Below, piece by piece: positions 16,307-25,502 of a DNA stretch of 64,000 nt. Position 1 is the first letter of the stretch; the number at the start of each line of letters is the position of its first letter. The translations under genes and the position numbers were made by a program. The notes below the pieces were generated by a model. That model was not told the DNA's origin. It saw only the letters and a program-made list of their open reading frames with translations, and made no database searches. The stretch comes from Planctomycetota bacterium (GTDB lineage Bacteria; Planctomycetota; UBA1135; GCA-002686595): positions 1-64,000 of the forward strand of contig JAEUHZ010000072.1 of the NCBI GenBank assembly GCA_016795205.1, read 5' to 3'.

Positions 16307-18366
16307 AGCTCGGCGGCGCGAAGCTGTGGTTGACGACCTGCTCGCTGGCGCTCGTGGTCCTGATGGCCGTCGTCGACGTCGATCGCGCCTCCCCTGGTCC
16401 CGTGTCGGCCGTGCACGCACGGCTGGCGGCGATCGAGGGTGGACAGAGCTGCTCGGCCTGCCACGGTGGCTGGTTCACGTCGATGACCGAGGCCTGCTTG
16501 GAATGCCACGAGCGCATCGCCGAGCAGCTCGCGGACCGGCGCGGGCTGCACGGCCGTCTCGAGCCCTCGTTCGCCGCCGGCTGCGCCTCCTGCCACGGCG
16601 AGCACCACGGCGAGAGCTTCGACATCGTCAACGTGCGCTCCTTCGCGTTGGCGGGCGTGGCCGACCCGCTGGCGTTCGACCACGAGCGGATCGGCTGGCG
16701 CATGCACGGTCGGCACACGGAGCTCGGCTGCGTCGCCTGCCACGAGAACGCGCGGGCCGACGTGCTCGAGGCCGGCGAGTCGCGCTTCCTGGGCCTGTCG
16801 CAGGACTGCGCGAGCTGCCACCAGGACCCGCACGAGGGACGCATGCAGATCGCCTGCGCGAGCTGCCACGGCCAGACGGCGTGGGACGAGCTCTTCGCGC
16901 TGGGGCACGAGCGCCATGTGCCGCTGGTCGGAGGCCACGCGGACGTCGCCTGCCGGACCTGCCACGGCGCGGGCGGCGCGCACGCGCTGGAAACGCTGGG
17001 CGCGAACCGTCGGCGCCCCGCCGGCCGCACCTGCGCGCAGTGCCACGACTCGCCGCACGCGCGCGACTTCACCGCCTTCCCAGCGCGCATGGCGGGCCTG
17101 GGGCCCGACGCCGGCTGCGTGGTGTGTCACGTGCCTGAGCACGTCACCTGGCGCCAGTCCGCCGCGGGCCTCACGCCCGGCCAGCACGCGTTCACGGGCT
17201 TCGCGCTCGACGCGCCCCACGACGCGGCGGCCTGCGCGGACTGCCACGCTGCGGACGAGCCCGCCTTCCAGGCTCGCCATCCCGGTCGAGATGCCGCGGC
17301 GTGCAGCACGTGCCACCAGGACCCGCACGGCGGCCAGTTCCACTCCGGACCCTTCGGGACCGGCGAGTGCACCGCCTGCCACGCAGCGACGGCGTTCACG
17401 CCGCACCGATTCACGGCCGAGATGCACGCGCGGGCCCGACTCCCGCTCGACGGCCGGCACCTCGAGGCCCAGTGCGAGTCCTGCCACACGATCCAGACAC
17501 CGGGAGCCCCGCGCGCCTTCCGCGGGATCGGCGCGACGTGCGAAGCCTGCCATGCGGACGCGCACCGCGGCTTCTTCGAAGATGCCGTGCGCGAGGACGA
17601 GACGCCGCCGCACGGACAGTGCGCTCTGTGCCACACGACCGAAGGCTTCGCCGCCGCCGCGCGCGAGTTCGACCACGAGCTCTGGACGGGGTTCTCGGTC
17701 GCGGGGGCGCACGCCGAGGAGGGCTGCGCGAGCTGCCATCCCTCGCTGCCGCGACGTGACGACGCTGGCCGTCGGTTCGGCTTCGTCGAGGACCGCTTCG
17801 GTCCCTTCGAGGGTTGCGTGACGTGCCACGCCGATCCGCACGGGGGCCTGTTCGACGCGGCGGGTCTCCCGCCGCAGATCGCGGGCCGCGCCGATTGCGC
17901 GCGCTGCCACGTCGAGACCTCGTTCCGCAGCCTGCCGTACGGCTTCGACCACGGGACGTGGACCGGGTTCGCGTTGCGCGGGGGGCACGCGGCCGCGTCC
18001 TGCTCGGACTGCCACGCGCCCGTGCGCGCGCCGGAGCCCGGCCAGCGCAGCCAGGGGGCGGCGAATGGCAGCGCGTGTTCCGACTGCCACCCTGACCCGC
18101 ACGCCGGCCAGTTCGCGCGCGGAGGCGACACGGACTGCGCGCGCTGCCACGCCAGCAACCGCCCGGCGTTCCTGGCCTTCGACCATGACCGGGACTCGCG
18201 CTTCCGCCTGGGCGAGCAGCACGCGCATCTCGACTGCGCGGCCTGCCATCTGCCGTTCGCGTCGACCACCGGCGCGGAGGTCGTGCGCTTCCGTCCCATG
18301 GGAACGGAATGCGTGGACTGCCACGGGGTCCAGGAAGACGTCCTGATCCGCCGACGAAGGAAGTAG
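16303..18366 (+). CDS. Periplasmic 23-heme c-type cytochrome
   Basis: The 687-residue protein starts at GTG 16303 and has one N-terminal hydrophobic segment (about 6-26), a signal peptide or anchor. I count 23 CxxCH heme-attachment motifs and no other domain. A repeated module is visible: CxxCHxDPHxG with a second CxxCH shortly after, then F(D/T)H, a turn, GxH and CxxCH. This is the repeat style of long wire-like multiheme cytochromes, with the extra His residues likely to be distal heme ligands. It ends about 14 nt before the barrel gene, whose ribosome site overlaps its stop. Probable role: carrying electrons across the periplasm from the upstream oxidoreductase to the outer-membrane conduit. 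Confidence 0.92.
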   Translation: MKLGGAKLWLTTCSLALVVLMAVVDVDRASPGPVSAVHARLAAIEGGQSCSACHGGWFTSMTEACLECHERIAEQLADRRGLHGRLEPSFAAGCASCHGEHHGESFDIVNVRSFALAGVADPLAFDHERIGWRMHGRHTELGCVACHENARADVLEAGESRFLGLSQDCASCHQDPHEGRMQIACASCHGQTAWDELFALGHERHVPLVGGHADVACRTCHGAGGAHALETLGANRRRPAGRTCAQCHDSPHARDFTAFPARMAGLGPDAGCVVCHVPEHVTWRQSAAGLTPGQHAFTGFALDAPHDAAACADCHAADEPAFQARHPGRDAAACSTCHQDPHGGQFHSGPFGTGECTACHAATAFTPHRFTAEMHARARLPLDGRHLEAQCESCHTIQTPGAPRAFRGIGATCEACHADAHRGFFEDAVREDETPPHGQCALCHTTEGFAAAAREFDHELWTGFSVAGAHAEEGCASCHPSLPRRDDAGRRFGFVEDRFGPFEGCVTCHADPHGGLFDAAGLPPQIAGRADCARCHVETSFRSLPYGFDHGTWTGFALRGGHAAASCSDCHAPVRAPEPGQRSQGAANGSACSDCHPDPHAGQFARGGDTDCARCHASNRPAFLAFDHDRDSRFRLGEQHAHLDCAACHLPFASTTGAEVVRFRPMGTECVDCHGVQEDVLIRRRRK

Positions 18367-18379
18367 GGGAGGGCCGCAG

Positions 18380-20062
18380 ATGCTCCAGCGCTGGATCGGA
18401 CCATGGGCCACGCTCGCGGTCCTGGCCTCGGCCGTGCACGCGCAGGACGCGGCGCCCGTCCTGGTCGAGATGCGGGTGGTCGCTGCGGCACCGCGTCGCG
18501 CGACGGTGGACCGCGGCGCGCTCGACGGCCTGGAGGTCGGCGATCGCGTCACGTTCCGCCTGCGCGACGGCGGTGAGCGCACGGGACGCGTGGTCGAGCT
18601 CTCCGAGCGGACGGCGGTGGTCGAGCCCACTGACGCGGCCTTCGTCGCCATTGCCGGCATGCGCGTCGAAGCGCGCCTGCCGGCCGCGCGTTTCGAGCTC
18701 GTCGAGGAGGTCATCGAGGAGCCGCTGACGCCCGAACCAGCCGCCGAAGGCGTCGAGCTCCCCGAGCGTCCGCCCTGGCAGCGGCCAGACGACGGTTGGA
18801 CGGACAGCATGCCGCTCCTGGCGAAGGTCCGGCCGTTCCGGCCGGAAGAGCGCGAGCGTCAGCTCGTCGGCCGAGCCTGGACGTCCCTCGACCACTTCGC
18901 CAGCACCGAAGGCGATCGCAGCGACACCCTCGTGCGCGTGGGCTTCGACGCCGAGCTCCTGAACCCGTTCTCGCAGGGGGGACGGCTCGCGCTGGACGTC
19001 GAGTGGAACCGACGCGAGACGGACGTGCCCGACGACGACGACGACAGCCGCTCGGACCTGCGGCTCGACCGGCTCTCGTACGCTTGGGGCGGGCACCGTT
19101 TCGCGCGCGACCGCATCGAGATCGGGCGCTTCCTGCACTCCGAGTTCCCCGAGTTCGGCGTGATCGACGGAGTCGAGTGGAGCCGGCGCCTGGGCGGCGG
19201 AGGCTCCCTCGGCGCCAGCCTGGGCTTCATGCCCGAGTGGGACACGCTGGACGAGGAAGGCCGCGACCAGGAGGTCGCCGCTTGGTACCTCTGGGCGGCC
19301 GACGAGAGCGAGGTCCTCGCCCTGGGCGCCGGCTATCAGAAGACGTTCCGCGACCTGGACGCGGACCGCGATCTGGTCGTGCTCAAGGCCGCCTACCTGC
19401 CGTTGCGCGCCTGGACGGCGCAGGCCACGGCCTGGGTCGACTTCTACAGCGCGGGGGACGATCCCAAGGCCTCCGGCCCCGAGCTGACGCAGGCGTGGTT
19501 CACGACGGGGCGCGCGTGGGAGGGCGGCCACTCGCTCGACCTCTCCTACCGCCACCTGGCCTTCGCGTTGACCGACCGACAGGAATTCCTGCCCGTCGCG
19601 CAGGCCCAGTTGGCGGACGATCGCTACGACCGGGCGGCCGTGACGGCGCGCCAGCGCTTCGGGCACGTCGGGCTGCGCGAGGAGGCGGGCGTCTGGAGCG
19701 ACGAGGACGAGGAGGGCTTCGATGCGGAGCTGGCCTTCCTCGTGGACGATCTGCTCTACGACGGCGCGCTGTTCGAGGCCGCGGGCTTCGTAACGCAAGG
19801 ACGCTTCACCGAGCTGGCTGGCTGGCGCGCGGCGCTCGGCGGGCGGGGAGGCGTCGCGACGTGGAGGCTCGGCTACGAGTTCGTCGTGAACCGCTACGAA
19901 GGCTTCTCGGCGGACAACGATGACCTGCCCCACCACCGCGCCACGGGCGACCTCGACTGGTTCACCGCGTCGGGCTGGAGCCTGACGCTGCACGGCGAGA
20001 CACTCCTGTACGACCAGGAGACCGGCTGGGCCGCGAGCCTGTACCTGCAAAGGAGCTTCTGA
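18380..20062 (+). CDS. Outer-membrane beta-barrel protein, putative porin of a cytochrome conduit
   Basis: The 560-residue protein has a signal peptide ending near AVHAQ (about 22). Residues 25-95 form a small beta domain (RGALDGLEVGDRVTFRLRDGG). A Pro/Glu linker follows. The rest is strand-rich, with alternating aromatic/hydrophobic residues and a terminal Phe (YLQRSF), the usual outer-membrane insertion signal. Flanking 23-heme and 7-heme genes suggest it plays the MtrB-like role of sheathing a cytochrome through the outer membrane. There is no sequence motif that proves this, and no N-terminal CxxC as in MtrB. Start: strong GGGGAGGG six nt upstream. Its TGA overlaps the next ATG. Confidence 0.7.
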   Translation: MLQRWIGPWATLAVLASAVHAQDAAPVLVEMRVVAAAPRRATVDRGALDGLEVGDRVTFRLRDGGERTGRVVELSERTAVVEPTDAAFVAIAGMRVEARLPAARFELVEEVIEEPLTPEPAAEGVELPERPPWQRPDDGWTDSMPLLAKVRPFRPEERERQLVGRAWTSLDHFASTEGDRSDTLVRVGFDAELLNPFSQGGRLALDVEWNRRETDVPDDDDDSRSDLRLDRLSYAWGGHRFARDRIEIGRFLHSEFPEFGVIDGVEWSRRLGGGGSLGASLGFMPEWDTLDEEGRDQEVAAWYLWAADESEVLALGAGYQKTFRDLDADRDLVVLKAAYLPLRAWTAQATAWVDFYSAGDDPKASGPELTQAWFTTGRAWEGGHSLDLSYRHLAFALTDRQEFLPVAQAQLADDRYDRAAVTARQRFGHVGLREEAGVWSDEDEEGFDAELAFLVDDLLYDGALFEAAGFVTQGRFTELAGWRAALGGRGGVATWRLGYEFVVNRYEGFSADNDDLPHHRATGDLDWFTASGWSLTLHGETLLYDQETGWAASLYLQRSF

Positions 20063-20730
20063 TGAGGGTCGCACTGCCCTGGCGCGCCTCGACCTGGACC
20101 CTGGCCGCCGCCGCGGCGTGCCTCGTCGTCGCAGCCTGTGTCTCGCATGGCACGGACAGCGCGTCGCTGCGGCTGTGGTGGGCCGGGTTCGGACCCGTGC
20201 TGCCGCACGACACCTTCCCGGGAGACTGCAAGCTGTGCCACGCGGGCGGCGACTGGTCCAGCCTGCGCGCGGACTTCGCCTTCGATCACGAGGCCGAGAC
20301 CGGCGTGCGGCTCGACGGCGCGCACGCCGTCGCGAGCTGCATCCTGTGTCACAACGACCGCGGCCCGGCCGCGGTCTTCGCGCAGCGCGGTTGCGCCGGC
20401 TGTCACGAGGACGTGCACCAGGGATCGCTGGGGTCCACCTGTGCCGAGTGCCACGTCGAGACGAGCTGGCGCGCAGTCGGCCAGCACGCAATGCACCGGA
20501 ACACGCGCTTCCCGTTGACCGGCGTGCACGCCATCACGGCCTGCCACCGCTGCCATCCGGGTTACGAAGCCGGCCGCTTCACGCCCACGGACACCGAGTG
20601 CGTCACGTGCCACGCCAGCGACCTGGCCCGGGCCGTGAATCCCAACCACGCCGGGCTGGGCTGGGTCGATCGCTGCGATCGCTGCCACCTGACCCGCACC
20701 TGGAATCAGGCCGAGATCCAGGGCGGCTGA
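20062..20730 (+). CDS. 7-heme c-type cytochrome lipoprotein
   Basis: The 222-residue protein has a lipobox LVVAAC (Cys26) and seven CxxCH motifs. Modules such as CAGCHEDVHQG followed by CAECH, and LDGAHAVASC before a CxxCH, match those in the 23-heme protein, so the two share a repeat ancestor. The start overlaps the barrel's stop (TGATG), implying fixed stoichiometry. A small lipid-anchored cytochrome beside a barrel fits the MtrA-like insert or the periplasmic plug of the porin conduit. Confidence 0.88.
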   Translation: MRVALPWRASTWTLAAAAACLVVAACVSHGTDSASLRLWWAGFGPVLPHDTFPGDCKLCHAGGDWSSLRADFAFDHEAETGVRLDGAHAVASCILCHNDRGPAAVFAQRGCAGCHEDVHQGSLGSTCAECHVETSWRAVGQHAMHRNTRFPLTGVHAITACHRCHPGYEAGRFTPTDTECVTCHASDLARAVNPNHAGLGWVDRCDRCHLTRTWNQAEIQGG

Positions 20731-20881
20731 TCGTGTCCTCAGGTCTCGCCCAGGCCGGACCGGCGCGGGCTCAAGATCGCGGTGACGGCGGCCCGATGGG
20801 TGCAGAGGGAGATCCGCTGCGCGAGCAGCGGCGAGGGCGCCAGGGAGTGGGGACTCGCCGCGCGCCCCGGGAAGGGGAGAG

Positions 20882-23647
20882 ATGAGCCGGTTCGTGAATG
20901 GCTGGTCTGCGGTCGGGCTGCTGGTCGCGTTGGCGGGCTGTAGCGGCGAGACGAGCACGCTGACGGTGCAGAGCGCGTCGTCGTGCATGCTGTGCCACAA
21001 CGGCTCGCTCGGGGAGGACTACTCGGGACCGGGCATCGAGAACCCGCATCCGTTCCCCGGCGCGTCGAATCTCTCGTGCACGGACTGCCACGGGGGCGAC
21101 CCCAACGGGACGGACATGCTCTCGAGCCACGTGCCGCCGCCGCCCCAGATCGGCGACCGGGCGTTCCAAGAGCAGAACGCGCTGGCCTACTTCAACAGGC
21201 TGACGCTCACGGGGATGGACAAGTTCCCGAACTACGTCGTGAACGGCCGGACGTACACGGCGCTCGAGTACCTGCAGTTCGTGAATCCCGGCGACCTGCG
21301 CGTCGTCGAGCACGGACGCAGTTGCGGAGCGTGCCACGCGGGGCACAGCGAGCTGGTCTCGAAGAGCCTGCTGGCGACCTCGGCCGGCATCTTCTCCGGC
21401 GCCACGTTCGCGGCCGGCATCGAGAGCGCGGTGCCCGAGAGCCAGGGCCTGCACCAGGACACGGCCTCCGACACCGGGTTCCGCGCCGTGAACGACACGG
21501 GCTTCGCGGGCAATCAGAACCTCGTGGGCGCCGTGGCGCGCCTGCTCGAGTACCCGGTGTTCAGCAAGCGCAACGTCACTGGGCCACAGCACATCTTCCA
21601 GAACCCGGCCTACGACGCCGCGGGCCTGTCCGACGACCGCGACAGCGAGAATCGCGCGATCGCGGGCTCGCCACTCGCGAACCTGTACATGGAACAGGTG
21701 GCGTTCACCTGCGGGAACTGCCACCTGGGCAGCGCCGGAGCCAACGACCGCGCAGGGGATTTTCGCTCGTCCGGCTGCACTTCCTGTCACATGCCGTACT
21801 CGCTCGACGGCCGCAGCCGCAGCACGGACCCGAACGTGAACAAGACGGAGCCGCTGGACCCCGACGACATCGACGAGCCCGAGCGCCCACACGCGCGCTC
21901 CCACCGGATCCACGGCGTGGCGCGCACGCTGTCGAATGGCGCGGTCGTTCCCGGCATCGACGACTACGCCTGCGCCGGCTGCCACCAGGGCTCCAACCGC
22001 ACGGTCATGCAGTACTGGGGCATCCGCCTGGACCAGAACGCGGACGTGCGCAACAACCGCCAGTATCCGGCCAATCCGATCACGAACCAGACGACGAACA
22101 ACGATCCGCGTCTCTTCGACCCGGTGGCGCAGAACAACACCTTCAACGGGCGCAACGCCAACCAGTACCTCTTGCGCGAGGACTACGACGGCGACGGGCG
22201 CGACGACACGCCGGAGGACGTTCACTACCAGGCGGGCATGGGCTGCATCGACTGCCACGGGAGCTGGGACCTCCACGGCGGGAACCCGGCTGACCCGGAC
22301 AGCCTGATCCGCAGCCGGATGGAGCAGCAGACCGCCATCTCCTGCGAGAGCTGCCACGGCACCATCGACGCGTACGCGCCGGTCGCCGCGGGAACGACCT
22401 ACGACGGCGTCGCGGCCGACGTGGCCTCCGACACCCGCGGCAACAAGCTGCGGCACGTGTGGCGTGGCGGAGACGGCCTCTACTACTTGAAGAGCCGCCT
22501 GACCGGAAACACGCACGTGGTGCCGCAGACGCGCGACGTCGTGGTCAACACGGGGCGCGCGCACCCCGGGACCGCGGCGCCGTTCTACAGCGCGAAGGCG
22601 TCCTACGCGATGGGGCGCATCGACGGCACGAACAGCAACGGTATCGGCCCCAAGCAGACCAGCGGAGCGCACCAGGGGTTCAGCCACACCGACAACATGG
22701 ACTGCGCGTCCTGCCACTCCGCCTGGACGAACACGTGCATGGGTTGCCACCTGTCGGGCCAATACGACAACGGCAACAACTTCAGCAACGTCACCGGCGA
22801 GCGGATCGTGTTCAAGGAGCGCACGGCGGACTTCACCTATCAGTCGCCGCTGTTCTTCCAGCTCGGCGTGGATCCGTCGGGCAAGATCACCCAGTTCAGC
22901 TCGAACACGAAGGTCTTCTTCCAATGGCGTGATCGCAACGGCCAGTTCTCGCAACGCTTCTCGTTCAGCGACCGTCGCGGTGTCGGCAACGCGCCCGACG
23001 CGCCATCGGGGTTCCCCTCGATGTCCCACAACGCGATCATGGCGCACTCGATCCGCGGCAAGGTCGACGCGACGCGCGAGGGACCGCGCTACTGCGCGTC
23101 GTGCCACCTGACCTCGAGCGGTCTCCAGCAGTACGAGGCCCAGTACGATTCCTTCCGCGCGGCGATGGAAGCCGGTGACTGGGGTGCGTTGGACTTCACG
23201 CTGATGCGGCAGCACTTCGGGCGCAACACCGGCAACCACATGGAGTCGCCGCTCTTCGTCCACGGCGTGGCGGGGCTCGGCACCGGCCTGTTCCTGTTCG
23301 ACGTGAACGGCGCTCCGGTCAACCCGCTCGACACGTTCGCGGGCCGCAAGGGCGCCGACGGCGTGGCGCCGGCCAGCGTCTTCAACCCCGCGAACGTGTT
23401 CTTCAACCTGGACCGCATCGTCGAACCCGACGGGCGCGCGAACGGCTCCAGCAACCACGCCTGGCTGAACGGCGTCGACGGCTCGCACCTGCGGGACGGG
23501 GCAGCGGATCCCACGATGGCGGGCCCGCTGGGTGCCCGGCTGATCCGGCTCCTGTGCGATCCAGAGCAGGGCCTCGTGCTCGATTCGTGGCTCGACACCC
23601 AGGCAGCGCCTCAGGGCGGGGCGGGCGGGTTCCTGGGCGGCGGCTGA
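20882..23647 (+). CDS. 11-heme c-type cytochrome lipoprotein, probable outer-surface component
   Basis: The 921-residue protein starts after GGGGAG and has a lipobox VALAGC (Cys20). Eleven CxxCH motifs are spread along it with long heme-free stretches, including a C-terminal 200-residue region without hemes (Asn/Gly-rich, beta-like). An EF-hand-like Ca site DYDGDGRDD lies near residues 432-440. Heme-sparse domains in between resemble those of outer-surface terminal reductases such as OmcA/MtrC, rather than wires. It follows the 7-heme gene after 151 nt, so it could have its own promoter. Expected role: donating electrons to external acceptors, or accepting them, on the cell surface. Confidence 0.85.
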   Translation: MSRFVNGWSAVGLLVALAGCSGETSTLTVQSASSCMLCHNGSLGEDYSGPGIENPHPFPGASNLSCTDCHGGDPNGTDMLSSHVPPPPQIGDRAFQEQNALAYFNRLTLTGMDKFPNYVVNGRTYTALEYLQFVNPGDLRVVEHGRSCGACHAGHSELVSKSLLATSAGIFSGATFAAGIESAVPESQGLHQDTASDTGFRAVNDTGFAGNQNLVGAVARLLEYPVFSKRNVTGPQHIFQNPAYDAAGLSDDRDSENRAIAGSPLANLYMEQVAFTCGNCHLGSAGANDRAGDFRSSGCTSCHMPYSLDGRSRSTDPNVNKTEPLDPDDIDEPERPHARSHRIHGVARTLSNGAVVPGIDDYACAGCHQGSNRTVMQYWGIRLDQNADVRNNRQYPANPITNQTTNNDPRLFDPVAQNNTFNGRNANQYLLREDYDGDGRDDTPEDVHYQAGMGCIDCHGSWDLHGGNPADPDSLIRSRMEQQTAISCESCHGTIDAYAPVAAGTTYDGVAADVASDTRGNKLRHVWRGGDGLYYLKSRLTGNTHVVPQTRDVVVNTGRAHPGTAAPFYSAKASYAMGRIDGTNSNGIGPKQTSGAHQGFSHTDNMDCASCHSAWTNTCMGCHLSGQYDNGNNFSNVTGERIVFKERTADFTYQSPLFFQLGVDPSGKITQFSSNTKVFFQWRDRNGQFSQRFSFSDRRGVGNAPDAPSGFPSMSHNAIMAHSIRGKVDATREGPRYCASCHLTSSGLQQYEAQYDSFRAAMEAGDWGALDFTLMRQHFGRNTGNHMESPLFVHGVAGLGTGLFLFDVNGAPVNPLDTFAGRKGADGVAPASVFNPANVFFNLDRIVEPDGRANGSSNHAWLNGVDGSHLRDGAADPTMAGPLGARLIRLLCDPEQGLVLDSWLDTQAAPQGGAGGFLGGG

Positions 23648-23817
23648 GGCACGGCCAGCCCTGGCGCGGGCGGGTGGCGTTCAGGGCGGGACTTCCGCCC
23701 GGGACGCCACTCGTGCCATTTTCCTTGTCACCCGGCGGGCCTCGGTTCCGCACGGTGAACGTGGCGCTCGCGTGGCGAGCCCCAGCCCGAGGACCGCGCC
23801 CGACGCCGGAGACGACC

Positions 23818-25476
23818 ATGCCCTGCCGATCGATCCTGTTGACTCTCTGTCTCGCCCTGGCGTCGTCCGCACTCCCGGGGTGCGTGAGCACCTCGGCCAG
23901 CGGCGGGCTCGCCGCCGACCTGGGGACGCACACGCGTGCCGCGACCACGAGCTCCGCGGAGGCGCAACGCTGGTTCGACCAGGGCCTGAACTGGCTCTAC
24001 GCGTTCAACCACGACGAGGCGATCCACTGCTTCAGCGAGGCGCTGGAGCGGGATCCCGCCTTCGCCATGGCGTGGTGGGGAATCGCGACCGCGAACGGCC
24101 CGCACATCAACAACCCGCTGGTCCCACCCGAGCGCGACGCCTTCGCACGCGAGGCGGTCCGCCGTGCGCGCACCCTGGCCGTCGGCGCGAGCGAGGTCGA
24201 GCGCGCGCTGATCGCCGCGCAGGTCCTGCGCTGGGGGGATGCCCCGCCGGCGGATCGCGCGCCGCTCGACGTTGCCTACGCGGAGTCGATGGTCGGCGTG
24301 GCACAGCGCTTCCCGGACGACGCGACCGTGCAGGCGCTGGCCGCGGAGGCGCTCATGGACCTGCAGCCGTGGGACCTGTGGACGCGCAGGGGCGAGCCCA
24401 AGGGGCGCGTGCAGGAGATCCTGGCGCTGCTCGAGCGCGCCTTGAAGCTCGATCCCGATCACCCGCTCGCCTGCCATCTCTACATCCACGCGACGGAGGC
24501 GTCGCCGACGCCGGAGCTGGCGCTCTCGGCCGCCGACCGCTTGCGCGACCTCGTGCCGGGGGCAGGCCACCTGGTCCACATGCCAGCGCACACCTACGTG
24601 CGCACGGGACGCCTGGCGGACGCGTCGCTGGCGAACGTGCGCGCGATGGAGGCCGACGCACGGCATCGGGCGCGCTTCCCGCGCGACGGCTTCTATCGCG
24701 TCTACATGATGCACAACGCCCACTTCCTCTCGTTCAGCTCGATGCTGGAGGGGCGCCACGGCGCGGCGATGGACGCCGCGCAGCGCATGCTGGCCGACCT
24801 GCCGCCCGAGTTCGTGAAGGCCGCCGGGCCGATGGTCGATGGGTACCTGCCGGTCGTCGTTCACGTCCTCGTGCGCTTCGGTCGCTGGGACGAGATCCTG
24901 GAGGTCGAGCCCTTCGCGCCCGAGTTCCTGATGGCGAACGCCGTGCGCCACTACGCCCGCGGCGTGGCGCTGAACGTGAAGGGACGGCGCGCCGAGGCCC
25001 AGGCCGAGCTCGCCGCGCTGGAGGCGATCCTCGCGCGCATGGACGACCGTCCCATGGGCAACAACTCGGCGATGGACGTGCTGAAGATCCCGCGCCTCGT
25101 GCTGGCGGGCGAGATGGCGTTCAGCGCCGGGCGTCGCGACGAAGGGCTGGCGCTGATGGCTGAAGCCGTCGCCGTCGAGGACGAGCTGCGCTACGACGAG
25201 CCGCCCGATTGGATGATGCCGGTGCGCCATCCGTACGGAGCGATGTTGCTCGAGGCCGAGCGTTGGCCGGAGGCCGAGCGCGTCTTCCGCGAAGATCTGG
25301 CGCTCTTCCCCGAGAATGGCTGGTCGCTCTTCGGCCTGGGCCGCGCGCTGCGCGAGCAGGGCCGCGACGCCGAGGCCGCCGCCGTGGGGGCGCGCTTCGC
25401 ACGGGCCTGGTCGCGGGCCGACGTGGACATCCACGCGCCGTGCCTGTGCCAGCCGGGAGAGCAGGCGCGGCCGTGA
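23818..25476 (+). CDS. TPR-repeat lipoprotein
   Basis: The 552-residue protein has a lipobox SALPGC (Cys22) and repeated TPR-like helical pairs: NHDEAIHCFSEALERDPAFAMAWWGI, LERALKLDPDHPLACHLYIHA, and WPEAERVFREDLALFPENGWSLFGLGRALREQG. The HATE(A)SP and MPAHTYVRTGR motifs are typical of a widespread TPR family in Planctomycetota and Proteobacteria with unknown function. The start at 23818 opens the signal sequence. It lies 170 nt after the 11-heme cytochrome and may be an accessory of the conduit or independent. Confidence 0.8.
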   Translation: MPCRSILLTLCLALASSALPGCVSTSASGGLAADLGTHTRAATTSSAEAQRWFDQGLNWLYAFNHDEAIHCFSEALERDPAFAMAWWGIATANGPHINNPLVPPERDAFAREAVRRARTLAVGASEVERALIAAQVLRWGDAPPADRAPLDVAYAESMVGVAQRFPDDATVQALAAEALMDLQPWDLWTRRGEPKGRVQEILALLERALKLDPDHPLACHLYIHATEASPTPELALSAADRLRDLVPGAGHLVHMPAHTYVRTGRLADASLANVRAMEADARHRARFPRDGFYRVYMMHNAHFLSFSSMLEGRHGAAMDAAQRMLADLPPEFVKAAGPMVDGYLPVVVHVLVRFGRWDEILEVEPFAPEFLMANAVRHYARGVALNVKGRRAEAQAELAALEAILARMDDRPMGNNSAMDVLKIPRLVLAGEMAFSAGRRDEGLALMAEAVAVEDELRYDEPPDWMMPVRHPYGAMLLEAERWPEAERVFREDLALFPENGWSLFGLGRALREQGRDAEAAAVGARFARAWSRADVDIHAPCLCQPGEQARP

Positions 25477-25490
25477 GCGCGGGCGCGGGT

Positions 25491-25496
25491 ACGATC
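25491..25496 (+). promoter_or_regulatory. -10-like TACGAT, 6 nt before the exonuclease start
   Basis: TACGAT matches TANNNT and ends 6 nt upstream of ATG 25503. No Shine-Dalgarno site is present, so transcription from here would give a leaderless mRNA. No convincing -35 is visible. Confidence 0.3.
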
Positions 25497-25502
25497 CCGC
25501 GC

